Shown one piece after another: positions 28,351 through 36,777 of a stretch of 64,000 bases of DNA. The notes beneath the pieces are model-generated. The model made no database searches, was not told the origin of the DNA, and worked only from the letters and a program-made list of their open reading frames with translations. The stretch lies in contig CAYULW010000001.1 of the NCBI GenBank assembly GCA_964445815.1, positions 186,001 to 250,000 on the forward strand, given 5' to 3'. The DNA is from CAYULW01 sp964445815 (GTDB taxonomy: Bacteria > Bacteroidota > Bacteroidia > Flavobacteriales_E > Vicingaceae). The position numbers were made by a program, and so were the translations under genes. How positions within the stretch are numbered: position 1 is the stretch's first letter; each line of letters opens with the position of its first letter.

Positions 28351-28917
28351 ATGCAATTTGATATACGTGAGATTTTTACTGCAGGCATGGTTTTGTTTGC
28401 TGTAATAGATATTGTTGGGTCAGTGCCGATTATCATTGATCTAAGGCAAAAAGTAGGACACATCAAATCGGAGAAGGCCTCTGTTGTGGCAATGTTGTTA
28501 TTAATTCTATTCTTATTTGTTGGGGAGTCCATTTTAGGTCTTATTGGTATTGATATCAGCTCATTTGCAATTGCGGGTTCCTTTGTTCTGTTTTTTATGG
28601 CCTTGGAAATGATTTTAGGCATTAAAATTTACAGAGATGAGATTCCTGAAACAGCTTCCATCGTACCCATTGCGTTTCCATTAATTGCGGGTGCAGGTAC
28701 AATGACCTCATTATTAGCGTTAAGAGCAGAATATCAAGTTCAAAATATAATTGTAGCCATTGTGGCTAACATAATTGTGGTTTATGCTGTTTTAAAATCT
28801 TCGGTATTAATAGAGCGTATACTTGGACAGGCTGGAATAGCGGTTTTAAGAAAAGTGTTTGGAATTATTCTTTTAGCTATCGCTGTTAAACTGTTCAAGT
28901 CAAATCTTGGTGTTTAA
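28351..28917 (+). CDS. MarC family integral membrane protein
   Basis: The 188-residue protein has six hydrophobic segments and the family pattern: FAVIDIVGSVPIIIDL in the first helix, IAGSFVLFFMALEMILGI in the middle, and PIAFPLIAGAGTMTSLL before the last helices. MarC/YhgN-type proteins are small inner-membrane proteins; despite the name, a role in multiple antibiotic resistance has not held up, and the function is unknown. Length is typical. The gene stands alone behind its own -7 box and precedes lipA by 62 bases, which has its own -7 box. Confidence 0.88.
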   Translation: MQFDIREIFTAGMVLFAVIDIVGSVPIIIDLRQKVGHIKSEKASVVAMLLLILFLFVGESILGLIGIDISSFAIAGSFVLFFMALEMILGIKIYRDEIPETASIVPIAFPLIAGAGTMTSLLALRAEYQVQNIIVAIVANIIVVYAVLKSSVLIERILGQAGIAVLRKVFGIILLAIAVKLFKSNLGV

Positions 28918-28953
28918 AGTGCTAGTTCATTTCACTTTGCGTGCCGTCCTAAT

Positions 28954-28961
28954 TACTTTTG
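28954..28961 (+). promoter_or_regulatory. -7 promoter box upstream of lipA
   Basis: TACTTTTG, a perfect TANNTTTG, ends 18 bases before the GTG start at 28980. A TTTG at 28936-28939 is only 14 bases upstream, short for a -33 element. Confidence 0.45.
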
Positions 28962-28979
28962 TTGTTCAAAATTTAAGAA

Positions 28980-29858
28980 GTGCCTAATTTATTCAAGAAT
29001 AAAGAAGACCAGGAGGTAAAAATTGGGAAACCGGATTGGTTAAAGACTAAAATATCTTCTGGTGCTGAATATAGAGCTGTAAAGAATACGGTTAAAGAGC
29101 ATCAATTAAATACGATATGTGAGTCCGGGAAATGTCCAAATCAAGCGGAGTGTTGGTCTGCAGGTACTGCAACGGTTATGATTTTAGGAGACACCTGTAC
29201 ACGTTCTTGTCAATTTTGCAATGTTAATACCGGGAAACCTGAAGATGTTGATCCTTTTGAAGCTCTCAGAGTGGCAAAGTCAATTCAATTGATGGGCTTA
29301 AAACATGCGGTGATTACATCAGTTGATCGAGATGATTTGGAAGACGGTGGGGCAAGTGTCTGGAAAAGAACAGTTGAGCTAACCCGCAGACATAATCATG
29401 GTATTACTATAGAAACTTTAATCCCTGATTTTAAAGGAGAATGGGAAAATCTTCAATATATAATTGATGTGGCACCTGAGATTGTATCGCATAATATTGA
29501 AACCGTTAGGCGAATTACAAAAAAAGTAAGGATTCAAGCCAAGTACGACAGAAGTATGGAAGTATTGGATCGCTTAAAAAAGGGAGGAATTGCAAAAACG
29601 AAGTCAGGCCTAATGCTCGGCCTTGGAGAGTTTCGTGAGGAAGTATTGGAAACCATGAACGATTTACGCGCAGTTGATGTAGATATATTGACAATTGGCC
29701 AGTACATGCAGCCCACTAAAAAGCATCTTCCGGTAGCTGAGTTTATTCATCCGGATGCCTTTGCATATTACAAAGAAGAAGGTATGAAACGTGGCTTTTT
29801 GCATGTGGAGAGTGGTCCTTTAGTAAGATCATCTTACCATGCTGAAAGACATATCTAA
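28980..29858 (+). CDS. lipA: Lipoyl synthase
   Basis: The 292-residue radical SAM enzyme inserts two sulfur atoms into protein-bound octanoyl groups. Both iron-sulfur sites are visible: the auxiliary cluster cysteines in CESGKCPNQAEC (about residues 41-52) and the radical-SAM CTRSCQFC (about residues 71-78). The C-terminal RSSY that completes the auxiliary cluster is also present (LVRSSYHAE). The start is a GTG; no ATG gives a full-length protein. The gene ends four bases inside the end of the converging lipB gene, so the two lipoate-assembly genes sit tail to tail. Confidence 0.96.
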   Translation: MPNLFKNKEDQEVKIGKPDWLKTKISSGAEYRAVKNTVKEHQLNTICESGKCPNQAECWSAGTATVMILGDTCTRSCQFCNVNTGKPEDVDPFEALRVAKSIQLMGLKHAVITSVDRDDLEDGGASVWKRTVELTRRHNHGITIETLIPDFKGEWENLQYIIDVAPEIVSHNIETVRRITKKVRIQAKYDRSMEVLDRLKKGGIAKTKSGLMLGLGEFREEVLETMNDLRAVDVDILTIGQYMQPTKKHLPVAEFIHPDAFAYYKEEGMKRGFLHVESGPLVRSSYHAERHI

Positions 29859-30502
29859 AAGTATTTATTAAAGCTCTCGATTAATCGTTCTTCCACTTTA
29901 GAGATATTGACCTTTTCTCCAAGTTCTTTTTCAATCGAGGTCACGGCTTTGTCTTCAATTCCACATGGAATGATGTTTTCAAAGTAGCTCAAATCCGTAT
30001 TGACATTAAAGGCAAATCCATGCATGGTAATGCCTCTACTTACTCGGATACCAATTGCAGCAATTTTTTTCGGATTGTCACGTTCCGAATCTAACCAAAC
30101 ACCACTTGCTCCTTCAACTCTTCCTCCTTTGATGTTGAATTCTTTCAAGCATTCAATGATGCACTCTTCAAGAAGTTCTACATATTTTTTGACACCGATA
30201 TTAAAAGTATCAAGATTAAAAATGGGATACCCGGTAATTTGTCCCGGGCCATGATAAGTGATATCACCTCCACGATTGGTGCGAAAGAATTCAGCATCAG
30301 TTTGCTCAATGGGAATTTTTAAATTGTTGAGATCGCCGGACTTCCCAAGTGTATACACAGGTTGATGCTGTAAGAGAATCAAATAGTTTTCAGTTGCTTT
30401 TCCTTTTGCTTTTTTCTGCAGTTGGGCATTAAAAAGGCCTTCTTGTAGCATTAGTGCATCAAGATAATTTGTTTTTTCAAGCTGTAGTATGCTGAAATTC
30501 AT
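29855..30502 (-). CDS. lipB: Octanoyl-[acyl-carrier-protein]:protein N-octanoyltransferase
   Basis: The 215-residue enzyme moves an octanoyl group from acyl carrier protein to lipoyl domains, making the substrate for LipA. The family motifs RGGDITYHGPGQ (about residues 76-87) and GGRVEGASGVW are present, with the conserved lysine in KKIAAIGIR and the catalytic cysteine in IIPCGIEDKAVTS. Length fits the family. It converges on lipA with a four-base overlap and diverges from rnhA. A perfect -7 box abuts the start codon, which suggests a leaderless message. Confidence 0.95.
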   Translation of the reverse strand: MNFSILQLEKTNYLDALMLQEGLFNAQLQKKAKGKATENYLILLQHQPVYTLGKSGDLNNLKIPIEQTDAEFFRTNRGGDITYHGPGQITGYPIFNLDTFNIGVKKYVELLEECIIECLKEFNIKGGRVEGASGVWLDSERDNPKKIAAIGIRVSRGITMHGFAFNVNTDLSYFENIIPCGIEDKAVTSIEKELGEKVNISKVEERLIESFNKYF

Positions 30503-30506
30503 GCTG

Positions 30507-30514
30507 CAAAACTA
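30507..30514 (-). promoter_or_regulatory. -7 promoter box of lipB, abutting the start codon
   Basis: The minus strand reads TAGTTTTG, a perfect TANNTTTG, with only four bases between its last G and the ATG at 30502. Transcription would then start at or next to the start codon. No -33 TTG is clear. Confidence 0.45.
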
Positions 30515-30527
30515 GTTAATATAATTA

Positions 30528-31052
30528 ATGACATTTGCTCAAAGTGCGTACTTTCGTTTTAAACACATTAGTTTGAATCAGATCGAAATATACACCGATG
30601 GAGCGGCTAAAGGAAACCCGGGTAGAGGAGGTTATGGAGTTGTATTGTTATCTGGGAAATATCGAAAGGAGCTATCTGAAGGGTTTCGTTTAACGACCAA
30701 TAACCGTATGGAATTGCTTAGTGTTATTGTAGCTTTAGAAAAACTGAAGGTGCAACCCTCAAATGTGACAGTATATTCTGATTCTAAATACGTGGTGGAT
30801 GCGGTAGAAAAATCCTGGGTTTTTGAGTGGGAAAAGAAAGGTTTTGCAAAAAAAAAGAACATTGATTTATGGCAGCGTTTTCTTAGAATTTATAGAAAGC
30901 ACAATGTCAAGTTTCAATGGGTAAAAGGGCATGCAGGTAATGAGTTGAACGAGCGTTGTGATCAGTTGGCCGTCAAAGCTGCAGAAAAAGAGGACTTAAA
31001 GGTTGATGAAGAGTATGAACAGATAAAAGATGACCTCTTTTCTAATCCCTGA
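30528..31052 (+). CDS. rnhA: Ribonuclease HI
   Basis: The protein cleaves the RNA strand of RNA-DNA hybrids. All four catalytic acids are visible: aspartate in IEIYTDGAAKGNPGRGG, glutamate in TTNNRMELL, aspartate in VYSDSKYV and aspartate in LNERCDQLA. From the ATG at 30528 it has 174 residues, but family members usually begin a few residues before IEIYTDG. A TTG at 30573, giving about 159 residues, may be the true start, and a near-match -7 box (TACTTTCG, 30549-30556) between the two candidates supports it. The gene end overlaps the end of the converging aminopeptidase gene by 11 bases. Confidence 0.93.
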   Translation: MTFAQSAYFRFKHISLNQIEIYTDGAAKGNPGRGGYGVVLLSGKYRKELSEGFRLTTNNRMELLSVIVALEKLKVQPSNVTVYSDSKYVVDAVEKSWVFEWEKKGFAKKKNIDLWQRFLRIYRKHNVKFQWVKGHAGNELNERCDQLAVKAAEKEDLKVDEEYEQIKDDLFSNP

Positions 31053-33675
31053 CAACGGAATTGATCATTCTTAAAATGTTCTCTTCACTTTCAACAGCTT
31101 TTATCTTCAATAAACTATTCTTGATTTCTTTGATCAGACCATTGATACGGATAGACCGTTTTTCTAATTTGAAAACTTCGGCTTGATCATTACTGGTTAA
31201 AATCTGATTGCGGATAGCAGCTATTAGTTCCTCTTGTTTTTCTTTGATATTAATCAAGGCATTTACAGCTCCCATTCTCACCCACCATAGGTTTTCTTTG
31301 ATCCCCACCTCTTCAAAATCAGACAGCGATTGTGAAACAAGATCAATTTCTTGTTTAGCAATAAAATCTCCATAGTTGACCACAAAGCTATATTTGGAAT
31401 AAGAATCGACACTTTTGATCTTTGATTGATAGAAGGAAAGTAGTTCCGGATTACCTTGTTCAGAGTATATGTAAGCCAAAGAAAGAAGGATATCTACATT
31501 GTCCAGATTCTCTAAGACTCGTGCCTCCTCTAGAGCTACTTGTTCATCTAAAAAGTATAAGCTTTCTAGAGCATAAGAAACAACCAGATAAGAAGAGTCC
31601 TTTAATCCCTTCTTTAAGAAGGGGATGTCTGTTTTGTCTTCATAATTTGAGGCAAGAGCTTCGTATGCTGCTGCTCTGACATCGCTTTTAGGGTCTGAAC
31701 AAAGTGTTTTGATGATCGCTCTTGCATCAGGGTCAAAAACAGATAATTTTTCACTGCCTTCCAGTGCATGAACACGAATATCCCAGAAAGAATCATTTAA
31801 AGCTTCTTTAATAAGTATCATCGCATCCTCCGATTTGCCATTTTTTGCTTTTTTTACCGCCAACAGTCGATCGTAATAATTGTTGCTGCGATAAAATGCT
31901 TTTGCTTCCTGAATTGACAATGGCTGGTCAATCTCTGCGAGTAGAACGGCTTGTGCATCTAACTTTACATAGACAGGTGATTGTAGCAAATCAAATTCAA
32001 AAGTTTGCTTTCTTTTCATGATGTTAATCGGAAGAACTTTCCGACCATCAGGAGTCATCACCTCAATATCTGTGCTAAGCTGAAACACATCAGGAACAGC
32101 CTCTCCCTCTTGCGTTTGTTGTGTGGTTACACTAAGAGTATGATCAAGGGGAGAATAGTCATAATAAACCTTAATGACCGGATGTCCTGCTGCTAAAAAC
32201 CACTGGTTAAAAAACCAGTTCAGGTCACGTCCGGTTACTTCTTCAAAAACCAGTCTTAAATGATGAATTTCCGTAGCTTGAAAAGCATATCTGTCCAAAT
32301 AAAGAGCAAGCGCATCAAAAAAAGCAGCATCTCCGACTTCACGTCTCAACATGTGTAAGACATGTCCTCCTTTTTCATAGGAGTGACTGTCAAACATGTC
32401 TTCCCTTTTCTCATAATGAAAGCGAATCAACTTCTTGCGTTCAATTCGAGCCTCTTGCAAATAATTATTTAGTTGTTGGTCAAGGTGGTAGTCGGCTGCA
32501 TCTTGACCATACTTGTGTTCTATCCAAAGGTATTCACCATAGGTGGCGAAGGCTTCATTTAACGGGATATTTGACCACGATTCACAGGTCACCAAATCAC
32601 CAAACCAATGGTGAAAGAGTTCATGAGCCACCACATCTTCATATGAATTATCGATCAAGTATCGCGCATCACCTTGTACAAATTCACCATAGATGACCGC
32701 TGAGGTATTTTCCATGGCACCTGACACGTAATCTCTTACAACTACCTGATCATATTTGTACCATGGATAATCATAACCTAGTTTCATTGAAAAGAAATCC
32801 AGCATTTCAAGAGTGTTTGGGAAGATCTTTCTTGCCACCGATTTATATTGTGGTTCAACATAATAATTAACAGGCTTATCACGCCATTCATCAGATACAA
32901 TGGCATATTTACCAATGGCCATCATACTCAGATATGGTGCATGTGGTAAAGTTTGTTCCCAATAATCGGTACGTGTACCATCGGCATTCTCTGTTTGAAA
33001 GAGGAGTTCACCATTAGATAAGGTTGTGAAACTAGAGTCTACTGTAATGAAAAACTCTTGCGTCATTTTCTCGTTGGGCTGGTCTACGGTAGGAAACCAG
33101 CAGGAGTTGGCTTCCGTTTCTCCCTGAGTCCATATTTGTTTGGGTTTATTCTCATCCTTACCATCCGGATTAATGAAATACAAGCCAATATCGTTGGTGA
33201 TGGCATCACTACCTCCACTTTCCAGTGCATTGGGTTTTGCCGTATACCTTATTTTAATTCTAAAAGTATCTTCTTTTGTTTTTTCTTTAGGCAGTTGAAT
33301 GTTGATGATCTTACCATCATATTCATAGTTGAGCTCAGTGCGTTGATCAATAGAGTCCAATAAAAAAAGACCATGAATGTCAAAGCCCTTGGCATCAAGT
33401 TGAAAGTTGGATATTGGATAATAATATGGTTTCAGGCTCAACTCGGCATCACCAAAAAGAAAAGAGCTGTCCCAATCAAATCTTACATCGAGCTTGGTGT
33501 GGATTAAGTCGATGATTTTTGGTTCACTTGCGCGATAGATATCAAGCGGAGAATTCGCGGAAATAGTGATGGTATCCAGATCAACAAATTGATCGATATC
33601 AACGACCTCCCTGCTGGTTTTACAGCTTAATATCAGACCGAATAGAAAAAAGAATAGATAAATGGATTTTCGCAT
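31042..33675 (-). CDS. M1 family aminopeptidase, lipoprotein
   Basis: The 877-residue zinc metallopeptidase has a lipoprotein signal (MRKSIYLFFFLFGLILSC, lipobox LILSC), an N-terminal beta domain, the substrate-binding motif GAMEN, and the zinc site HELFHHW with the third ligand glutamate in NEAFATYGEY. The C-terminal third (about residues 560-870) is helical and contains repeated segments such as DPKSDVRAAAYEAL that look like HEAT repeats. The family removes N-terminal amino acids; here it is probably anchored in the periplasm or at the surface for peptide use. The ATG at 33675 gives a better lipoprotein signal than one at 33687. The gene diverges from the biotin carrier gene with only 33 bases between them. 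Confidence 0.92.
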   Translation of the reverse strand: MRKSIYLFFFLFGLILSCKTSREVVDIDQFVDLDTITISANSPLDIYRASEPKIIDLIHTKLDVRFDWDSSFLFGDAELSLKPYYYPISNFQLDAKGFDIHGLFLLDSIDQRTELNYEYDGKIINIQLPKEKTKEDTFRIKIRYTAKPNALESGGSDAITNDIGLYFINPDGKDENKPKQIWTQGETEANSCWFPTVDQPNEKMTQEFFITVDSSFTTLSNGELLFQTENADGTRTDYWEQTLPHAPYLSMMAIGKYAIVSDEWRDKPVNYYVEPQYKSVARKIFPNTLEMLDFFSMKLGYDYPWYKYDQVVVRDYVSGAMENTSAVIYGEFVQGDARYLIDNSYEDVVAHELFHHWFGDLVTCESWSNIPLNEAFATYGEYLWIEHKYGQDAADYHLDQQLNNYLQEARIERKKLIRFHYEKREDMFDSHSYEKGGHVLHMLRREVGDAAFFDALALYLDRYAFQATEIHHLRLVFEEVTGRDLNWFFNQWFLAAGHPVIKVYYDYSPLDHTLSVTTQQTQEGEAVPDVFQLSTDIEVMTPDGRKVLPINIMKRKQTFEFDLLQSPVYVKLDAQAVLLAEIDQPLSIQEAKAFYRSNNYYDRLLAVKKAKNGKSEDAMILIKEALNDSFWDIRVHALEGSEKLSVFDPDARAIIKTLCSDPKSDVRAAAYEALASNYEDKTDIPFLKKGLKDSSYLVVSYALESLYFLDEQVALEEARVLENLDNVDILLSLAYIYSEQGNPELLSFYQSKIKSVDSYSKYSFVVNYGDFIAKQEIDLVSQSLSDFEEVGIKENLWWVRMGAVNALINIKEKQEELIAAIRNQILTSNDQAEVFKLEKRSIRINGLIKEIKNSLLKIKAVESEENILRMINSVVRD

Positions 33676-33708
33676 GTTGAATAACATTCAGAAATACAAG
33701 GAGAATTT

Positions 33709-34248
33709 ATGCAGATGCCTTATATTTGTTCGACTGTGAGTGAGTTAAAAGTACATATAAAAGATCGTAAAGCATACGATGTAGAAGTGTTAAATGATCA
33801 GGAAGCTTTAATGAACAATAAGCCTTATGCATTTGACAAAGTTAAATTATCCGAAGGAAAATATCACATCATTAAGGATGGACGGTCCTATAATGTAGAA
33901 CTGATCCAGGCAGATTATACTGAAAAGGCATTTCGTATAAAGGTCAATGAGCAAATAGTAGAGTTGAATGTAGAAGATCGCTTTGATCTTTTGCTCCAGC
34001 AATTGGGAATGGATAATCTGGCAGCTTCAGGTGTGAGTGAATTAAAGGCACCCATGCCGGGATTAGTTCTGGAAATTCCTGTCGAAAATGGTCAAACGAT
34101 AAAAAAAGATGACCCTTTGTTAGTACTGGAGGCCATGAAAATGGAGAATGTATTGAAATCGCCTGCAGATTTAGTAATTAAGAACATTAGTGTAGAAAAA
34201 GGCCAAGCTGTAGAAAAAAATCAACTGTTAATTGAATTTGAAAATTAG
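33709..34248 (+). CDS. Biotin carboxyl carrier protein of an acyl-CoA carboxylase
   Basis: The 179-residue protein ends in a biotinyl/lipoyl-attachment domain: APMPGLVLEIPVENGQTIKKDDPLLVLEAMKMEN, with the biotinylated lysine in EAMKMEN near residue 146. The first about 100 residues form the conserved N-terminal region seen in stand-alone biotin carriers of propionyl- or other acyl-CoA carboxylases. The biotin carboxylase and carboxyltransferase subunits are not in the window. The start is supported by an unusual Shine-Dalgarno-like AAGGAG (33698-33703), five bases before the ATG. Confidence 0.88.
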   Translation: MQMPYICSTVSELKVHIKDRKAYDVEVLNDQEALMNNKPYAFDKVKLSEGKYHIIKDGRSYNVELIQADYTEKAFRIKVNEQIVELNVEDRFDLLLQQLGMDNLAASGVSELKAPMPGLVLEIPVENGQTIKKDDPLLVLEAMKMENVLKSPADLVIKNISVEKGQAVEKNQLLIEFEN

Positions 34249-34254
34249 AACAAC

Positions 34255-34815
34255 ATGAAAAAAAGGAATTTAAATTTGGCTTTGGCCTTTACAATTGCCA
34301 TTTCTATGGCGGCCTGCGGTGGTCAGGGAGAGGCGTCTCAAGATCAAGAAGGGGCACATCAAGAAGAGGAAATGCATGATCACGGAGACAGTATGCATTC
34401 TCATGATGAAGGAACAGAAGACCATGATCATGAGGCCATGATGGAAGCGGCTGAGGGGAGTGATTTATTGGCCATTCCCGAAGGAGCAAAAGTCTTTTTT
34501 GCAAACCTTCAAGATGGTCAAAAGCTGAGTTCACCTGTGAAGGTAGAGTTTGGTATTGAAGGCATGGAAGTAGAACCTGCCGGAGAATTGAACGAGGGCA
34601 AAGGTCATCACCACATTATTATTGATGGCAATTTTATTGAGAGAGGGGTTATTGTTCCAGCAGACTCCATGAATATTCATTTTGGTAAAGGGCAAACAGA
34701 AACTGAATTGGAATTATCTGCCGGAAAACACACTTTAACCATGCAGTTTGCTGATGGGTATCACCAGAGCTATGGAGAGCAAATGAGTGCAACCATAACT
34801 GTGGAAATAGAGTAG
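34255..34815 (+). CDS. DUF4399 lipoprotein with histidine-rich linker
   Basis: The 186-residue lipoprotein has lipobox ISMAAC (signal residues 1-21). A very acidic, histidine-rich linker (residues about 24-62, with repeated HDH, HSHD and DHDHE) follows. The C-terminal 100 residues match the DUF4399 pattern: VFFANLQDGQKLSSPVKVEF, a GKGHHHIIIDG segment, and an ending AGKHTLTMQFADGYHQSYGEQ. DUF4399 has no firm function. The histidine clusters and the HHH site suggest binding of a transition metal such as copper or zinc in the periplasm; this is inference. It follows the biotin carrier gene by six bases and ends at a strong terminator. Confidence 0.82.
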   Translation: MKKRNLNLALAFTIAISMAACGGQGEASQDQEGAHQEEEMHDHGDSMHSHDEGTEDHDHEAMMEAAEGSDLLAIPEGAKVFFANLQDGQKLSSPVKVEFGIEGMEVEPAGELNEGKGHHHIIIDGNFIERGVIVPADSMNIHFGKGQTETELELSAGKHTLTMQFADGYHQSYGEQMSATITVEIE

Positions 34816-34837
34816 TTGTAAAATAAGAAGAAGAATA

Positions 34838-34870
34838 AGCCGCCGGTATATTTGCCAGCGGCTTTTTTTT
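34838..34870 (+). terminator. Terminator after the DUF4399 lipoprotein gene
   Basis: The stem AGCCGC (34838-34843) pairs with GCGGCT (34858-34863), extended by an inner GG/CC pair with one bulged base. Eight T follow at 34863-34870. Confidence 0.75.
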
Positions 34871-34873
34871 GTG

Positions 34874-35422
34874 TTATTGTCGATTGAATTTGTAAATGCT
34901 TCCATCGCCACTATCACCGCTACCCAAGCCTAATGAAGCATTTGGGTATACCGGCCAATTGACTACGCTAGGCTCCATATTTAGCAACAATCTGTTTTCA
35001 TTGTCGAAAGTATAAATGCCCTGCCATCCGCCACCTACGGAAACCCCGTTTATTGTTTGAACCACAATACTAATATTCCAGATAGAGGCATCGGTGGTAT
35101 GCTTGTACTCGGTCATATACTTAGAAACAAATCCCGCATAAATAGTGCTTGTTCCATCTTTTTTATGCCATGTCATGGTGTAATTGTTACTGGAGTCGGT
35201 ACTAAATTCTATTGAACTGAAATTAGCAGATACATTCCCCAAATCTTCAACCGATCCGGTAAGCCATGTCCCCTCAATAGGTCCTTCAACAGCAAGTACA
35301 GGTTCGTTTGGTTGCGGTGTCGGACTTAGAGCCTCTGTGTCTTTATCTTTTTCACAGGCGTTTAAAATGAAGATGAACAATAGGATTGGCAGTAGTCTTT
35401 TTATTGAAGTAATTGTTTTCAT
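34874..35422 (-). CDS. Uncharacterised lipoprotein (lipocalin-like size)
   Basis: The 182-residue protein has a lipoprotein signal ending in the lipobox ILNAC (MKTITSIKRLLPILLFIFILNAC), a short Pro-rich linker (ALSPTPQPNEPV), then a domain opening with the IEGTWL pattern shared by many Bacteroidota lipocalin-like lipoproteins. The strands SIEFSTDSSNNYTMTW and IYTFDNENRLLLNM are consistent with a small beta-barrel or sandwich. The ATG at 35422 was preferred to a TTG five codons upstream. The nested inverted-repeat element at 35449-35545 lies in its presumed leader. I cannot assign a function. Confidence 0.7.
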   Translation of the reverse strand: MKTITSIKRLLPILLFIFILNACEKDKDTEALSPTPQPNEPVLAVEGPIEGTWLTGSVEDLGNVSANFSSIEFSTDSSNNYTMTWHKKDGTSTIYAGFVSKYMTEYKHTTDASIWNISIVVQTINGVSVGGGWQGIYTFDNENRLLLNMEPSVVNWPVYPNASLGLGSGDSGDGSIYKFNRQ

Positions 35423-35448
35423 GATTTTTTTCAGCAAAACGTGAAGCC

Positions 35449-35545
35449 AAATAAAGGGTTGCCCTTTTTCTGGGCAGAATAGGAATCCTTGTCACTAGAT
35501 TGACAAAAGGTTCAAATTCTTGTACAACAAGGCAACCCTTTATTT
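35449..35545. other. Nested inverted-repeat element, candidate structured RNA or MITE
   Basis: Perfect 15-base inverted repeats (35449-35463, and 35531-35545 ending GGGTTGCC/GGCAACCC inward) enclose 67 bases. Inside are a second hairpin (CCTTGTCA at 35487-35494 with TGACAAAAGG at 35501-35510, two bases bulged) and a third (CTTGT/ACAAG, 35519-35531, which shares its last base with the outer repeat). The element lies between the kinase terminator and the start of the lipoprotein gene, both on the minus strand. It may be a leader RNA, a small RNA or a miniature transposable element. No target-site duplication is obvious. Confidence 0.5.
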
Positions 35546-35551
35546 TTTTGT

Positions 35552-35584
35552 ATAAAAAAACCTGACTCATTTCCGAGTCAGGTT
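35552..35584 (-). terminator. Terminator after the adenosine-kinase-like gene
   Basis: A perfect 10-bp stem (AACCTGACTC, 35559-35568, with GAGTCAGGTT, 35575-35584) has a six-base loop and, on the minus strand, is followed by a T run ending at about 35552. It lies 54 bases past the stop codon of the kinase gene. Confidence 0.8.
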
Positions 35585-35638
35585 AATTCTTTTACTGATT
35601 GTATAGCTCACAAAAACATAAGAATAAGCAAAGTGAAA

Positions 35639-36640
35639 TTATACCAATTGCAAGTGATTTAGAATGTCTTTGGCTTGATGCCATTCCAGTCTTGGACCAA
35701 ACTGAGTCACCACTTTGGAAGAGGCCAAAGACGCAATTTTTCCTGCATCAGCATAACTTCTACCATTAGTGATGCCATAGAGGAAAGCACCGGCAAATAG
35801 ATCTCCGGCTCCATTGGTATCAATGGCATTGACTTTATAAGGTTCGATGTCAATAAAGGTATCGCCATCATAAATCATGGCGCCATTGGCACCAAGTGTT
35901 ACCACAAAGCGTTTGGCATCTTTCTTTAAGGCTTCTCGTGCTTCTTCTAAATTGTCTTTACCCGTATATAGCATGGCTTCTTCCTCATTACAAAAGAGCA
36001 GGTCTACGCTTGCGCCAACAACGGCCTCCATGGGTTCTCTAAAGTATTTGACCATAGAAGGATCTGAAAAAGTCAAAGCGGTTTTTACGCCATTTTCTTC
36101 TGCCATTTGCTTGGCATACTTCATGGCATCTTGTCCATTTTCAGATGTCACCAAATACCCTTCAATGTATAAGTATTGACTATCTTTAAGAGCACCTTCA
36201 GTAATCTCCGCTCTTGAATAGTTAGATGTAATACCCAAAAAGGTATTCATGGTTCTGGACGCATCGTCAGTAGTCATCACCAAACATTTTCCGGTAATAC
36301 CTTCTTCCAGTTCATGGTGATCTAAATTGGTGTCTACTCCATTAGATTTGAGGTCTTTTCTGTAAAAATTACCCAATTCATCATTAGCTACTTTGCATGA
36401 ATAATAGCAAGAACCGCCAAACTGTGCAACAGCAATTATGGAGTTGGCAGCAGAGCCGCCACATTGCATATTGCTTTCTTTCATGTGGATGGCTTCAGAC
36501 AGTCTGGTTTGACTTTCTTCGTCAACTAAGGTCATGAAGCCCTTTTCAATATTATGATCGCTTAAAAACTGATCATCTACTTCGGTCACAATATCTACCA
36601 AGGCATTACCTATGCCATAAACATTATATTTTTTACTCAT
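35639..36640 (-). CDS. PfkB family carbohydrate kinase (adenosine kinase-like)
   Basis: The 333-residue protein is a ribokinase-fold enzyme. The first PfkB region is GIGNALVDIV with a glycine pair GGSAANSI near residues 61-68. The second signature DTNGAGDLFAGAF, carrying the catalytic aspartate, lies near residue 270. This subgroup in Bacteroidota is usually annotated as adenosine kinase, which would phosphorylate adenosine to AMP, but ribokinase or another sugar kinase remains possible. The gene stands alone with its own -7 box and terminator and diverges from tRNA-Asn. Confidence 0.88.
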   Translation of the reverse strand: MSKKYNVYGIGNALVDIVTEVDDQFLSDHNIEKGFMTLVDEESQTRLSEAIHMKESNMQCGGSAANSIIAVAQFGGSCYYSCKVANDELGNFYRKDLKSNGVDTNLDHHELEEGITGKCLVMTTDDASRTMNTFLGITSNYSRAEITEGALKDSQYLYIEGYLVTSENGQDAMKYAKQMAEENGVKTALTFSDPSMVKYFREPMEAVVGASVDLLFCNEEEAMLYTGKDNLEEAREALKKDAKRFVVTLGANGAMIYDGDTFIDIEPYKVNAIDTNGAGDLFAGAFLYGITNGRSYADAGKIASLASSKVVTQFGPRLEWHQAKDILNHLQLV

Positions 36641-36708
36641 TTTATACGTTTTGGGATTTCTATTTTTTGCTGTCTTTTCAGCCTGATTTGAAGGGTCTAA
36701 TTTTTATG

Positions 36709-36716
36709 CAAAGATA
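36709..36716 (-). promoter_or_regulatory. -7 promoter box of the adenosine-kinase-like gene
   Basis: The minus strand reads TATCTTTG, a perfect TANNTTTG, 68 bases upstream of the ATG at 36640. No TTG is present at the -33 distance. Confidence 0.4.
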
Positions 36717-36745
36717 TTGTTTAATTCAATTTTTTAGTAATATTG
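36717..36745 (+). promoter_or_regulatory. Promoter of tRNA-Asn
   Basis: TTG (36717-36719) is followed after 18 bases by TAATATTG (36738-36745), one mismatch from TANNTTTG. The spacing fits the Bacteroidota consensus, and the tRNA begins 33 bases downstream. Confidence 0.4.
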
Positions 36746-36777
36746 CAGCCCCAATCTAGGGAATTGTTCAAATAAAT

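Noticed and set aside
35352..35570. 72-residue open frame on the minus strand
   Set aside because: It crosses the inverted-repeat element and the start of the lipoprotein gene, has no signal or domain, and is better explained as noncoding.
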